A stretch of DNA of 64,000 nucleotides, from the NCBI RefSeq assembly GCF_020034665.1, contig NZ_JAIQDI010000002.1, positions 310,001 through 374,000 on the forward strand, written 5' to 3'. Source of the stretch: Niabella beijingensis. Lineage in GTDB: Bacteria; Bacteroidota; Bacteroidia; Chitinophagales; Chitinophagaceae. The position numbers were made by a program, and so were the translations under genes. Below, one piece after another: positions 26,788 to 35,952 of this stretch (position 1 is the first letter of the stretch; each line of letters begins with the position of its first letter). Below the pieces are notes generated by a model. That model was not told the origin of the DNA and ran no database searches. It saw nothing but the letters and a program-made list of their open reading frames with translations.

Positions 26788-27972
26788 GTGGTGGACGCTC
26801 CAGCCCGCTATACGATCAATACAACCTCCTTTGATTATTACTGGAAAAAAGGTGCCGGCGTGGCATTATTGCAACAGCTTGGCCGCACGCCGGAACTCAG
26901 CAATGCCGATCGTTTCCGGCACTACCTGTTTGAATGGGACCGGGAAGGAGATGCGGTAATAGAGCAGCTATACAATAAGATCGGATTTATAAAGGCGCAC
27001 AAAGCATTGGAGGACTATACCGGTAACCGGCCGGTTGCTGATGAAGCGAAGCAGGTACTGGATGATTTTTTCGGAACATTTGAAACCACACCTTCCTGGC
27101 TGGATCATGATAAAATTGACAAAGGAATAGAATTGAGCCAGCGTTCGGGCATACCCGGCCTGCTGGTATTGCGCAACTATTGTTTAATGGGCGGCTATGA
27201 ATCCGCTGCCATCAATAAGCCACTGATCTATACCGGAGCATTGAAGAAAGGTGCTGCCAAGCGGCTTACCGAAACCACACTATTCTGGGTGAACATTACC
27301 CGTACCGGAGCTTTTAAGAAAAACGGTAACGGGCTGTTTCATGTGATCAGCACACGCCTGATCCACTCGTATTCAAGAGTAAGCATTTTAGACAAAACAG
27401 ACTGGGACACGGCGCAGTGGGGTATACCGCTGAATACCTGGGACATGCTGGCCACCCAGCTGGGGTTTTCGCTGGTCTTTCTTACCGGCCTGCGGCGGAT
27501 GGGCTTCCGGCCCTCGGCCGAAGAAACAGCAGGGCTCTTTCATTTGTGGAAATACATCGGATACCTGTTAGGCATTCCGTTGGAACTGCTGCCGGAGAAC
27601 GAACAGGAGGCCATAGAAGCGTTGTATTACTGGACGATGACGCAGTCGAAGGGCGATGCGGACTCTGTTGCGCTGGCAAAAGCGCTGATCAGCGAAACGG
27701 TGGACTCCGGTTTTCCCCGCCAGGTGTTATTGCGGAAACTGATGCAGCAGCTGCACCTGTTTTACAATTATTACTTTTTAGGCACATACTCCTGCCGGCT
27801 GTTGCAGATCCCCAAACCGGTGGTCGGGAATATTGCCCACCTGTTCTTATGGCGCCTGCGCTGGCTGGAAGGGAAAATGAAGCGGCCGGAATTCCGGGAA
27901 AAGGCCATCCGGAATGGTGGCGCGCGGCAGGCCAATGCTTTGGATATCTATCTGAAGTACAAGCGGCATTAA
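26788..27972 (+). CDS. MpaB/DUF2236-family oxygenase-like protein
   Basis: The 394-residue protein resembles the DUF2236 (MpaB, latex-clearing oxygenase catalytic domain) family of heme-dependent oxygenases. Visible marks are LVLRNYCLMGGYESAAINKP, YTGALKKGAAKRLTETTLF, the HVISTRLIHSYSR segment with candidate heme-contact histidines, and NTWDMLATQLGFSLVFLTG. No ATG is near the start; the frame opens with two adjacent GTG codons (26788 and 26791), and either may be used. Characterised relatives cleave polyisoprene or oxidise mycophenolic acid precursors, but the substrate here is unknown. It follows the SpmAB-like gene closely and may be in its operon. Confidence 0.84.
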   Translation: MVDAPARYTINTTSFDYYWKKGAGVALLQQLGRTPELSNADRFRHYLFEWDREGDAVIEQLYNKIGFIKAHKALEDYTGNRPVADEAKQVLDDFFGTFETTPSWLDHDKIDKGIELSQRSGIPGLLVLRNYCLMGGYESAAINKPLIYTGALKKGAAKRLTETTLFWVNITRTGAFKKNGNGLFHVISTRLIHSYSRVSILDKTDWDTAQWGIPLNTWDMLATQLGFSLVFLTGLRRMGFRPSAEETAGLFHLWKYIGYLLGIPLELLPENEQEAIEALYYWTMTQSKGDADSVALAKALISETVDSGFPRQVLLRKLMQQLHLFYNYYFLGTYSCRLLQIPKPVVGNIAHLFLWRLRWLEGKMKRPEFREKAIRNGGARQANALDIYLKYKRH

Positions 27973-28010
27973 CCGGAACGGCCTTCCTGTTAAAAGAAGT
28001 AAACTGGATA

Positions 28011-28787
28011 TCAATCAGGACAACTGCGGGTCTGATAGCTGCGGGTGCCATCCTTTTGCAATTGCTCAATGGTATAGATCCTTCTGAAATGTCCGTCAGG
28101 ATTCTTTTTTAGCAGGGCAATCCCCGCTTTATATTTCTGAAGTATGAAAGCCAGCGCTGCTTCTTCAGACGCACCACCCCAGCCTTTCAGCTGATTGATC
28201 TCCTCAGTCAGTGTACCGGGAAATGTAGGCTGGTAGCGCCTGCCTGCAGCAGTATCATGAATGCCGGCGCGTCTTGGAAAGTGCTTGTTAAAGTCGGCGG
28301 CATCCTGTAAACACGCAAGAACCAGTGCGTAAACCGTGCCATCGGGCAGCAGGATGAATTTTTGATAGGTTCCGCTGGTTGCTGTTGCCTGGTCGATGAA
28401 ATGATAAAGATCACCACTTGAAGGCGGGCGGTTTTCCGGGTGGTTGTGCAGGTCTGCAAAGCGGTTGCTGATGGCCGGCGCAATTGTGCTGTTTGATGTG
28501 CCGTTGCTGACAGCAGACCGGATGATGGTGCCCCGGGGATCCCTTCCAAACGACAGCGCGTGTTCCCTGCCATCGGCAGCTGCGATAGCGATGGCTGTTA
28601 ATGCGGCTTTACAGGAGTTGGTCTTTGAAAAAAGTGTCGCCTGCTCTGCTGCCGGCTGTGTTTCCCGGCAGGGAGCATAGCCCTGGCGTGCCGCTCCTGA
28701 GCGCGGACCGGAGCAGCAATAGTCAAAAAAAACAAAAACGATCAGCAACAGCAGGCCTTCTCTTCTGCCCGGAATAAAACGGGTCAT
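28011..28787 (-). CDS. Lipoprotein with a JAMM/MPN-like HxHP...PSSxD motif
   Basis: A 258-residue protein with a hydrophobic N terminus (residues 11-21) and a plausible lipobox ending at C24 or C25. Residues 112-126 read ADLHNHPENRPPSSGD: H114, H116 and D126 match the zinc-binding HxHP...PS..D pattern of JAB/MPN (JAMM) metalloproteases such as RadC, though the gap to the aspartate is one residue shorter than the usual ten. The rest is not recognised. Its ATG overlaps the stop codon of the PaiB-like gene (ATGA), so the two are translationally coupled. Protease activity is inference; a catalytic glutamate could be E75. Confidence 0.78.
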   Translation of the reverse strand: MTRFIPGRREGLLLLIVFVFFDYCCSGPRSGAARQGYAPCRETQPAAEQATLFSKTNSCKAALTAIAIAAADGREHALSFGRDPRGTIIRSAVSNGTSNSTIAPAISNRFADLHNHPENRPPSSGDLYHFIDQATATSGTYQKFILLPDGTVYALVLACLQDAADFNKHFPRRAGIHDTAAGRRYQPTFPGTLTEEINQLKGWGGASEEAALAFILQKYKAGIALLKKNPDGHFRRIYTIEQLQKDGTRSYQTRSCPD

Positions 28788-29407
28788 AGCGGCTTTGCGT
28801 TTTGCTGCATATAAGCTGCAATATGCCGCTCGCTGCTGTCCTCGCTTTTTGAAAGGGTATGGATGATCTTTTCCTGTTCATTCGCCGTTTTATTCTGGCT
28901 GAGTTTTTTCTTTCCCTGTATTTCCGTTGCCCGGATCTTAAAGGCGGTGATGCCCTGGCTCATTTTGTATTTGAAATCCTCCGGAAGCCGCTCGTATTGT
29001 GCTTTGTAGGCTTCTTCATAATGCGCCACTGTCTGGTCCAGTATACCGAAGACTTCCTCCTGTTTTGTAATCAGGGTACCCTTTCCGTAAACATGAACGG
29101 CAATATAGTTCCAGGTAGGCACATTTAACTCCTTTTCATAATGAGTGGGGGAAATATAAGCATGAGGTTCCTGGAAAATGACCAGCACGCTTTCATTATT
29201 TTCAACCTGTTTCCACTGGGGGTTCGCCCGGGCAAAATGCGAGATTAAAACAAGTTCCCCCGCATCCTGTTCCACAAGAAAAGGAAGATGCGTGGCTACG
29301 GGAAGGCCATCCGGTGCAGCAGTGATGATGGTTCCGAATGAAAAGCGTTCGATAAAAGAACGGATCTCGTCCTGACCGGTCATTTTATTGATCGACGGGA
29401 TATACAC
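28784..29407 (-). CDS. PaiB-type FMN-binding protein / putative transcriptional regulator
   Basis: The 207-residue product matches the PaiB (FMN_bind_2) family: MYIPSINKMTGQDEIRSFIE, SFGTIITAAPDGLPVATHLP, LVLISHFARANPQWK, VIFQEPHAYISPTHY and WNYIAVHVYGKGTLI, the split-barrel flavin fold. In Bacillus PaiB is described as a negative regulator of sporulation and protease genes. The start is a GTG at 29407, which gives the normal family N terminus. The last codon overlaps the start of the JAMM-like lipoprotein gene, forming a two-gene operon. Confidence 0.93.
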   Translation of the reverse strand: MYIPSINKMTGQDEIRSFIERFSFGTIITAAPDGLPVATHLPFLVEQDAGELVLISHFARANPQWKQVENNESVLVIFQEPHAYISPTHYEKELNVPTWNYIAVHVYGKGTLITKQEEVFGILDQTVAHYEEAYKAQYERLPEDFKYKMSQGITAFKIRATEIQGKKKLSQNKTANEQEKIIHTLSKSEDSSERHIAAYMQQNAKPL

Positions 29408-29657
29408 AGTAGCAAATATTAGTTAATAAAAATCAGGGCTGTCCGTTTCCGGGTGCAGTTCCTCCAAAGTTAATTGCTTTCTTTGAAATCGATCCGCATT
29501 GCATTGCCGCTTTTCACTGATAACGGTTTACCAATAACCTTTTCACTATTAACTTTTCACCTGAAACCTTTCCCCGCGGCGGAGAAATGATTAATTTAGC
29601 ATAGCTGCAATTGTAATGGCTGCAGCTGTTTGTGTAAAAATGAATTAAGATCTTAGT

Positions 29658-30359
29658 ATGGAGAACGAACCGTTACTGGAAGTACATTATATCAACCGGA
29701 GCGGCTGGTTGCGCGCTGCTGTATTGGGCGCCAATGACGGGATCCTGTCCACATCAAGCCTGGTGATCGGTGTGGCCGCTGCAACAGAGCTCCGGAACCC
29801 CATTATACTGGCCGCGCTTGCCGGCATTGTGGCAGGTGCCTTTTCCATGGCGGCAGGTGAATACGTATCAGTAAGTTCGCAATCCGATATTGAAACGGCC
29901 GATCTGAAACGGGAGGAACGGGAGCTGGCCACGATGCCGGATATTGAATTAAAAGAACTGGCAAAGATCTATGAGCGTCGTGGGTTAGCGCCGGAGCTCG
30001 CAATGGAAGTAGCTGGTGCACTTACCGCGCACAATGCACTGGAGGCACATGCAAAGGATGAACTGGGGATCAATGAGATTACCCAGGCCAAACCCTTTCA
30101 GGCGGCGCTGGCCTCAGGAGCTTCTTTTATTGCGGGCGGTATACTTCCTCTGCTGGTGGCCCTGCTGGCGCCGGTCCGGTACATGGTGCTGAGTGAATAT
30201 GTATGCGCGATCCTTTTCCTGGCTTTTGCCGGCATGGTAGCAGCGCGGGCCGGTGGTTCCAGTGTGCTCAAAGGGATTATGAGGGTTTGTTTCTGGGGCA
30301 CCGTTGCTATGGGCGCATCAGCGTTGGTGGGTTATTTGTTCGGAGTACAAACGGGTTAG
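29658..30359 (+). CDS. VIT1/CCC1-family iron or manganese transporter
   Basis: A 233-residue membrane protein with the family start GWLRAAVLGANDGILSTSSL in the first membrane segment, a second at about 46-66 (IILAALAGIVAGAFSMAAGEY), a cytoplasmic metal-binding-type insert rich in glutamate (DLKREERELATMPDIELKEL) and three C-terminal membrane segments. Relatives move Fe2+ or Mn2+ out of the cytoplasm. The gene stands alone with a 250-base upstream region. Confidence 0.94.
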   Translation: MENEPLLEVHYINRSGWLRAAVLGANDGILSTSSLVIGVAAATELRNPIILAALAGIVAGAFSMAAGEYVSVSSQSDIETADLKREERELATMPDIELKELAKIYERRGLAPELAMEVAGALTAHNALEAHAKDELGINEITQAKPFQAALASGASFIAGGILPLLVALLAPVRYMVLSEYVCAILFLAFAGMVAARAGGSSVLKGIMRVCFWGTVAMGASALVGYLFGVQTG

Positions 30360-30620
30360 GTTTAACGTTTAAGATAGATTTTACTTGATACCTGATGCCG
30401 GGTGCTTCCATCCTGGTATTCATAACAAGGATGCAGCTTTTATTCAGAGAAAATTTATCGGGTTACAACGTGATTTTCACTTTTTCACTGGATCGTTTAA
30501 ATTCCCCGGAGGGACCGGGGTTAATCTTTTCTTAATTCGTTTTTTGTAGTGACCGTTTTAGCGGCTCCTTATGATATTTTTGTTTGGTGCCTGTTTAAAA
30601 GCAGCGCACGACCAAGGCGT

Positions 30621-31112
30621 ATGAAAAGATTGATACTTTCTGTTTTATTTGTTTGTTTTTGTTCTTCGTTATTTTCCCAGGTATATAAACTGGAAACCGT
30701 ATTTTCTGAGAGGGGGCAGACCACCTTTCTTTCTTACTGGAAGCAGCTGGATAAGGAGTCTTTAAAGGAAAGAAAAGATACCTTTTCACTTTGGGGTTAC
30801 CAGCTTTACCACGACAGCTGGGCAAGCGGGGCTTATGAAGTCGAATACTTTAAAGGAAGTGCTGCTGCCATGTATCAGCTGTTGCGGGAAATTGACGCTT
30901 TCTCAGAGAAGTATGGAAATGAAGATAAGGTGCTGACCCGTATCGAAGGCGTCCAGGTAAAAACACTCAGGCAAATGGGATTCCGGTATACATTGGTATT
31001 CGACAGGGAGAATAAAGTCGTTTGTAAGTTTACCCAAAAACAATGGAAGAACATCCTGACGGATTTTGAAACCTTCTGCAAAACAAATGGGATCAGCTAT
31101 AACAGTTTCTGA
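30621..31112 (+). CDS. Small secreted protein of unknown function
   Basis: Taken from the ATG at 30621, which opens a signal peptide (MKRLILSVLFVCFCSSLFS, cleavage near FSQ); an upstream in-frame start would add 24 non-signal residues. The mature part of about 144 residues is mixed alpha/beta with aromatic residues (FLSYWKQLDKESLKERKDTF, GYQLYHDSWASGAYEVEYF, VKTLRQMGFRYTLVFDREN). No known motif is seen. It converges with the aminotransferase gene, three bases after its stop. Confidence 0.7.
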   Translation: MKRLILSVLFVCFCSSLFSQVYKLETVFSERGQTTFLSYWKQLDKESLKERKDTFSLWGYQLYHDSWASGAYEVEYFKGSAAAMYQLLREIDAFSEKYGNEDKVLTRIEGVQVKTLRQMGFRYTLVFDRENKVVCKFTQKQWKNILTDFETFCKTNGISYNSF

Positions 31113-31115
31113 GAC

Positions 31116-32261
31116 TCAGAGGCTGCAAAGTATGGCCGCCGCTGCCTCCAGGGTTTCATCATTTTTTGCAAAGCTCAGCCGGACCTGCTTTATTCCCGGT
31201 GGGATCCGGTAAAAAGCACTGAGGGGAATGGTAGCTACTTTATGTTCCATGGCCAGCCAGCGGGCAAAAACCACATCTTCCATATCACTGACGGCGCTGT
31301 AATCGAACAGCTGGAAATAAGTGCCTTCCGACAGGGCATTGAGCCGGAATTTTGAAGACTGCATCCTGCTTACCAGGAGATTCCGTTTTGCCTGCAGCAT
31401 CACGGATGCCGGTTCCTGGTCCGGAAGCAACAGGTATTTTGCCAGTGCGTACTGGGCCGGGGTGTTCACGCTGAAACCAAGGTACTGATGAATGGAACGG
31501 AAGGCTGCTGTAAGAGCAGGTGCTGCAATGACGAAACCCACTTTCCAGCCGGTGATATGGTACATCTTTCCAAAGGAGTAAACAGACAGTACCCGGCCTT
31601 CCAGTTCTTTTTGAAGAAACCCCGGAAGGTGTTGCGCTTCATCATATACAATGCTGTCATACACTTCATCGGAGATCACATAGATCTCCCGCTGACCGAT
31701 AACGGAGGCAAGCTGGTCCCAGTCGGCCTGCGTCCATACCCTTCCGGTGGGGTTATGGGGCGTGTTGATGATGATGGCTCTTGTTTTCCCGGTAATGGCA
31801 TCCCGGATCTGCTGCCAGTCGATCTCAAAATCTTTCTGCTCGTCGAGCCGGATGCACACAGGGACGCCGCCATTGATCTCTATAGCCGGTACATAACAGT
31901 CGAAGGCCGGTTCCAGGTAGATCACTTCATCTCCTTTGCTGATCACCGTTGTAAGTGCGGTAAAAATGCCATAGGTAGCGCCGGGTGTAATGGTTATGGT
32001 ATCCGGTGAGCAAGAGCCGGAAGTATAGCGTTTATTAAAGCCAGCAGCAATGTTTTCCCGGAGCTCTGATAGCCCGGGCATGGGAGCATACTGATTATAA
32101 CCTTCCACAGTAGCTGCTTTCAGCAGATCACTTAACGCCGGAAATACCGGGAAGTCGGGCAGGCCCTGGGAAAGATTGTATGCGTTCTCTTTCCGCGCAA
32201 GTGATGACATGGTGGTAAAGATATTGAGCGCTGCTGCTGAATGTTTGGGAGCTAAAGCCAT
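31116..32261 (-). CDS. Methionine (YbdL-type) PLP aminotransferase
   Basis: The 381-residue enzyme is a class I/II fold-type I aminotransferase. Marks are YNLSQGLPDFPVFPAL, TPGATYGIFTAL, IIINTPHNPTGRVW, YVISDEVYDSIVYDEA and SFGKMYHITGWKVG, in which K232 is the PLP lysine. The N-terminal NLSQGLPDF and the overall pattern are those of YbdL/methionine aminotransferases, which act in the methionine salvage pathway or transaminate other hydrophobic amino acids. The HD hydrolase gene lies 21 bases upstream in the same direction, so they probably form an operon. Confidence 0.93.
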   Translation of the reverse strand: MALAPKHSAAALNIFTTMSSLARKENAYNLSQGLPDFPVFPALSDLLKAATVEGYNQYAPMPGLSELRENIAAGFNKRYTSGSCSPDTITITPGATYGIFTALTTVISKGDEVIYLEPAFDCYVPAIEINGGVPVCIRLDEQKDFEIDWQQIRDAITGKTRAIIINTPHNPTGRVWTQADWDQLASVIGQREIYVISDEVYDSIVYDEAQHLPGFLQKELEGRVLSVYSFGKMYHITGWKVGFVIAAPALTAAFRSIHQYLGFSVNTPAQYALAKYLLLPDQEPASVMLQAKRNLLVSRMQSSKFRLNALSEGTYFQLFDYSAVSDMEDVVFARWLAMEHKVATIPLSAFYRIPPGIKQVRLSFAKNDETLEAAAAILCSL

Positions 32262-32282
32262 GCGATGTTTTTATAAAACGGA

Positions 32283-32939
32283 TCAGTTGGTGCCGTTCCA
32301 TTCCCTGTAAAACTGTTCTACAAACTGTTCCATGAACCGGTGCCGGTCTTCCGCCATTTGTTTACCGGTGGCGGTATTCATCTTGTCTTTCAGCAGGAAC
32401 AGTTTTTCATAAAAGTGATTGATGGTAGGTGCTTCGTTGTGCTTATAAGCCTCTTTAGTAGCATATAACACCGGTGGGATCGCAGGATCATAGAGCTTAC
32501 GGTTCCTGAAACCGCCATAATTGAATGCCCGCGCAATGCCGATGGCACCTAAGGCATCGAGCCGGTCGGCATCCTGAACAATGTCCAGCTCGATCGATTT
32601 GTATCCGGCATCCTGGTAACTGCCCTTAAAGGAAATATGCCGGATAATATTTTCTACTGCGGTAATTACGGCTTCATCTGCCTGCTGCGCTTCCAGGAAC
32701 TCCCTTGCAATACGGGGACCAATGGTCTCATCGCCGTTGTGGAATTTCGAGTCGGCAATATCATGCAGTAATGCACCCAATTCAACGATCAGCAGATCGG
32801 CTGTTTCCTGCGCTGCGATATGTTTTGCGGTATTCCAGACCCGTTCTATATGAAACCAGTCGTGACCGGCTTCGGCATGCAGCAGTTGCTGCTGTACAAA
32901 AACAAACGTCTTTTCAATTATCTCCCTGTGTGTAACCAT
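32283..32939 (-). CDS. HD-domain phosphohydrolase
   Basis: The 218-residue protein has the HD metal-site series: GHDWFHIERVWNTA (H30), LGALLHDIADSKF (H59-D60) and the later IELDIVQDADRLDALGAIG aspartate, in the order of the uncharacterised YedJ-like HD hydrolases. Members hydrolyse phosphate esters of nucleotides or similar substrates with a divalent metal; the substrate here is unknown. It precedes the aminotransferase gene by 21 bases and is divergent from the M20 gene. Confidence 0.92.
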   Translation of the reverse strand: MVTHREIIEKTFVFVQQQLLHAEAGHDWFHIERVWNTAKHIAAQETADLLIVELGALLHDIADSKFHNGDETIGPRIAREFLEAQQADEAVITAVENIIRHISFKGSYQDAGYKSIELDIVQDADRLDALGAIGIARAFNYGGFRNRKLYDPAIPPVLYATKEAYKHNEAPTINHFYEKLFLLKDKMNTATGKQMAEDRHRFMEQFVEQFYREWNGTN

Positions 32940-33009
32940 GTGCTGTAAAACAATTCCGGAGCAAAGATATTTATTTCACGATAAGCGCAGTAAATTAAAC
33001 GGGGTGTGC

Positions 33010-33017
33010 TAATTTTA
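33010..33017 (+). promoter_or_regulatory. Probable -7 box for the M20 amidohydrolase gene
   Basis: TAATTTTA matches TAnnTTTG at all but the last base and ends six bases before the ATG at 33024, which suggests a very short leader. Confidence 0.4.
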
Positions 33018-33023
33018 TCTTAA

Positions 33024-34241
33024 ATGACGAATGCAACACCACATACAATAACGGACCTGCGGGAACGAATACAGGCCGCGGCGGCGGCATTAAAGGATGA
33101 AATGACCGCAAACCGGAGGCAGCTGCATCAGCATCCGGAGCTTTCTTTTAAAGAAGTACGTACTTCTGCATTTATAAAACAGCAGCTGGATCAGTGGGAT
33201 ATTCACTGGGAGGCGATTGCCGGAACCGGTGTTATTGCAGTAATACAGGGCGCAGGTCCTTCAGATAAAGTGATCGCGCTGCGGGCGGATATCGATGCAT
33301 TGCCGATTGCTGAAGCAAATAATATTACTTATAAATCGGTAAACGAAGGGGTGATGCACGCCTGCGGGCATGATGTACATACGGCGTCACTGCTGGGAGT
33401 GGCTCATATACTGAACGGATTGAGAACACAGTTTTCCGGTACGGTGAAGCTGATCTTTCAGCCGGGTGAGGAACTGTTGCCCGGTGGCGCGCAGCAGATC
33501 ATTGAAGCCGGGGGGCTGAACAACCCGCGGGCCGATGTAGTGCTGGGCCAGCATGTAATGCCGGCCATCCCTGTGGGCAAAATAGGCGTGCGTACGGGCT
33601 TGTTCATGGCATCTATGGATGAGATAAAGATCGAAGTATATGGAAAAGGCGGACATGGGGCAGAACCCCACAAAGGCATTGATCCGGTAGTGATCACCTG
33701 CACGCTGCTCCAGGCCCTGCAGCAGCTGGTAAGTCGCAATACGTCCCCGTTTATGCCTTCGGTATTATCGTTCGGAAAGCTGCAGGCGGACGGTGCCATC
33801 AATATTATTCCGGATAAGGTATTGATAGAAGGCACGTTCCGGACACTGGATGAAGCCTGGCGGGATACGGCGCATCTGCAGATACAGCAACTGGCGGAAG
33901 ACCTGGTGACAGGGATGGGCGGGCAATGCAGGGTAGAGATCCGGAAAGGCTATCCCCATCTTAAGAATGACGAGGTGTTCGGGGCCGGTATGATCGCTTT
34001 TTTTGAAGAATATATAGGGGCAGCGCATGTGATGCCACAGGATATATGGATGGCTTCAGAGGATTTTGCCTATTACACCCGGGAGCGGCCGTCCTTCTTC
34101 TATCTGCTGGGCGTACGTAACGAAGCGCAGCAGATCACTTCTTCGCTGCATACGCCCACTTTTAATGTGGACGAACGCGCGCTGGAGCTGGGTGCCGGCC
34201 TTATGGCCTATGCAACGCTGCGCTGGCTGGGGCATGGCTAG
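33024..34241 (+). CDS. M20-family amidohydrolase/peptidase
   Basis: The 405-residue protein has the M20D pattern: RRQLHQHPELSFKEVRTSAF, VIALRADIDALPIAEAN, HACGHDVHTASLLG with a metal cysteine and histidines, FQPGEELLPGGAQ with the catalytic glutamate, LGQHVMP, EVYGKGGHGAEPHKGIDP in the dimerisation domain, and a final SLHTPTFNVDE histidine. Enzymes of this group cleave N-acyl amino acids or related amides in the cytoplasm. There is no signal peptide. The specific substrate is unknown. Confidence 0.95.
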   Translation: MTNATPHTITDLRERIQAAAAALKDEMTANRRQLHQHPELSFKEVRTSAFIKQQLDQWDIHWEAIAGTGVIAVIQGAGPSDKVIALRADIDALPIAEANNITYKSVNEGVMHACGHDVHTASLLGVAHILNGLRTQFSGTVKLIFQPGEELLPGGAQQIIEAGGLNNPRADVVLGQHVMPAIPVGKIGVRTGLFMASMDEIKIEVYGKGGHGAEPHKGIDPVVITCTLLQALQQLVSRNTSPFMPSVLSFGKLQADGAINIIPDKVLIEGTFRTLDEAWRDTAHLQIQQLAEDLVTGMGGQCRVEIRKGYPHLKNDEVFGAGMIAFFEEYIGAAHVMPQDIWMASEDFAYYTRERPSFFYLLGVRNEAQQITSSLHTPTFNVDERALELGAGLMAYATLRWLGHG

Positions 34242-34246
34242 GCCTC

Positions 34247-34795
34247 TTATAGCCGGAACCCCATCAGCAGGTTGTCGGTAAATGTACCGTCGGGCTCTTG
34301 GATGTATGCGGTTTGTGTTCCGGCCTGTTCAAATCCGGTTTTCCGGTACAGCGCAATCGCGTGTAGGTTGGTGGCATGCACGCTAAGCCATACCGATTTA
34401 AGAATGCCTGTTGCCCTTGCCCATTCCTGGGCAGTGCGGATCAGCGCTGTTCCAAGCCCTATAGCCTGCCACTGTTTCCGTATCATAATACCCAGGAGTG
34501 CATTGTGTTTTATTTTGCTGCGGGGTTCTCCGCGGAGCAACAGGTTACCAATGATCTGATTGCTGTATACAGCAACGAGCAACAGGCTGTTGTCGCTTTC
34601 ATTCACCGAGCGGATCCAGTCCCGCTCCTGGGGTATCGTAAAGTTGAATTCTTCCGGCGTGGTGATCAGGTATGGGCTTTCGAGCAGACAGCGCTGACCG
34701 GATTCCAGCAAGGCCCGGGCATCCGTTTTTACTGCGGCCCTCAGCGTGACAGTGACCTGGTTCCTGAGTGTTACGGTTACGGGGTTAAATTTCAT
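34247..34795 (-). CDS. GNAT-family N-acetyltransferase
   Basis: The ATG at 34795 is used because the two codons before it start with TTG. The 182-residue enzyme has the GNAT core: SLLLVAVYSNQIIGNLLLRG (strand 4), ALLGIMIRKQWQAIGLGTAL (acetyl-CoA pyrophosphate loop QAIGLG) and WLSVHATNLHAIALYRKTGF, a pattern close to ribosomal-protein or small-molecule acetyltransferases. Its stop lies six bases after the convergent M20 gene. The acceptor is unknown. Confidence 0.93.
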   Translation of the reverse strand: MKFNPVTVTLRNQVTVTLRAAVKTDARALLESGQRCLLESPYLITTPEEFNFTIPQERDWIRSVNESDNSLLLVAVYSNQIIGNLLLRGEPRSKIKHNALLGIMIRKQWQAIGLGTALIRTAQEWARATGILKSVWLSVHATNLHAIALYRKTGFEQAGTQTAYIQEPDGTFTDNLLMGFRL

Positions 34796-34817
34796 ACTCA
34801 AAATTAATAAACGCTTA

Positions 34818-34849
34818 TTGAACGGACATGCGTTTAATTAATACATTTG
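34818..34849 (+). promoter_or_regulatory. Promoter of the DUF3810 gene
   Basis: A -33 TTG at 34818-34820 and an exact -7 TACATTTG at 34842-34849 are 21 bases apart, matching the Bacteroidota sigma-A consensus. The first possible ATG of the gene (34828) lies within the promoter, so a later start is more likely. Confidence 0.65.
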
Positions 34850-34854
34850 TTTAC

Positions 34855-35952
34855 ATGAAGGGATGGATATGGATGCGCAATAATAGAATATGGCTGGTGC
34901 CGGCCCTCCTTGCGGCGGTAATAAAAACGGTGTCTTTTTTCCCGGGGTTCGTTGAAATGTATTACACAAGGGGCCTGTATGTGCTTCTTTCGAAGATCCA
35001 ACGCTTCCTGCTGGGCTGGATCCCCTTCAGCATCGGGGATCTGTTGTACGCATTGCTGCTCCTCTATATCATTATAAAAGCAGTGCAGGGGGCAGCCTGG
35101 CTTTTCCGGAAGCACCGTGCACCCCTGCAATGGAAAAAGAAGCTCCGCAGGATATTGCTGACCGTATTGTATCTCTATGTGATCTTTTACGGATTATGGG
35201 GACTGAATTACAGCCGGCAGGGGATCGCCACACAGTTTGCGCTTCCTGCTGTGAAGCCCGCGGTGCAGGACCTTGATATACTGGTACAGTTGCTGCATTC
35301 CCGGATCAATAAGGATATACTGGCGGTGCGGACAAGAGACCGGGACTCCCTGAAGAGCCGCTCTTATCTTTTTAAGCAGGCGGCCGAAGCGTACCGGATG
35401 GCGCGGAACGAGTATCCGTTCCTGGACAGCCGGCCGGCTTCTGTTAAATCTTCCTTGTTCGGAACATGGATGAACTATACCGGTGTTCAGGGGTATTATA
35501 ATCCTTTTTCCGGCGAAGCGCAGGTAAATACCACCATACCGGTATTCTTACTGCCCTCGGTGGTAACACATGAGATCGCCCACCAGGCAGGCTATGGCAT
35601 GGAAAGCGAGGCCAATTTTATTAGCTTTCTTACCAGTCGTAAACACCCTTCTGTACATTTTCAATATGCTACCGATTTTGTAATGTACGCCTATGCGGTC
35701 AATCTATTATTTTGGGAGGACTCTGTCAGGGCAAAGCACTACAACAGTACCCTGCACCCCCAGGTACTGCAGGATATCGCCGATTACAGGGCATTTTATA
35801 AAAAATATGAGAGCCGTGTGGAAGCGCTGACCGACTGGATATACGGAAGCTATCTTAAAGCCAATAATCAGCCTTCGGGACAGCGTTCTTACGATGAAGT
35901 GGTCTTCTGGCTGATCGGCTGGTATAAAAAACATGGGAAAGACGCGATCTGA
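34855..35952 (+). CDS. DUF3810 membrane-anchored putative metalloprotease
   Basis: DUF3810 protein with three N-terminal hydrophobic segments (IWLVPALLAAVIKTVSFFP, LLYALLLLYIIIKAVQGAA, ILLTVLYLYVIFYGLWGL) and a large C-terminal domain holding VVTHEIAHQAGYGMESEANF, a zinc-type HExxH (HEIAH) with a following glutamate. The ATG at 34855 lies just after the -7 box; the earlier ATG at 34828 overlaps the promoter, and ATG 34873, preceded by AAGGGATGG, is an alternative. The family is common in Bacteroidota and its substrate is unknown; the HExxH suggests peptidase activity (inference). Confidence 0.9.
   Translation: MKGWIWMRNNRIWLVPALLAAVIKTVSFFPGFVEMYYTRGLYVLLSKIQRFLLGWIPFSIGDLLYALLLLYIIIKAVQGAAWLFRKHRAPLQWKKKLRRILLTVLYLYVIFYGLWGLNYSRQGIATQFALPAVKPAVQDLDILVQLLHSRINKDILAVRTRDRDSLKSRSYLFKQAAEAYRMARNEYPFLDSRPASVKSSLFGTWMNYTGVQGYYNPFSGEAQVNTTIPVFLLPSVVTHEIAHQAGYGMESEANFISFLTSRKHPSVHFQYATDFVMYAYAVNLLFWEDSVRAKHYNSTLHPQVLQDIADYRAFYKKYESRVEALTDWIYGSYLKANNQPSGQRSYDEVVFWLIGWYKKHGKDAI

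Noticed and set aside
32283..32939. Anti-phage nucleotide-depleting HD protein
   Set aside because: The HD protein is next to an aminotransferase and lacks any defence neighbour; it fits common housekeeping-type HD hydrolases.
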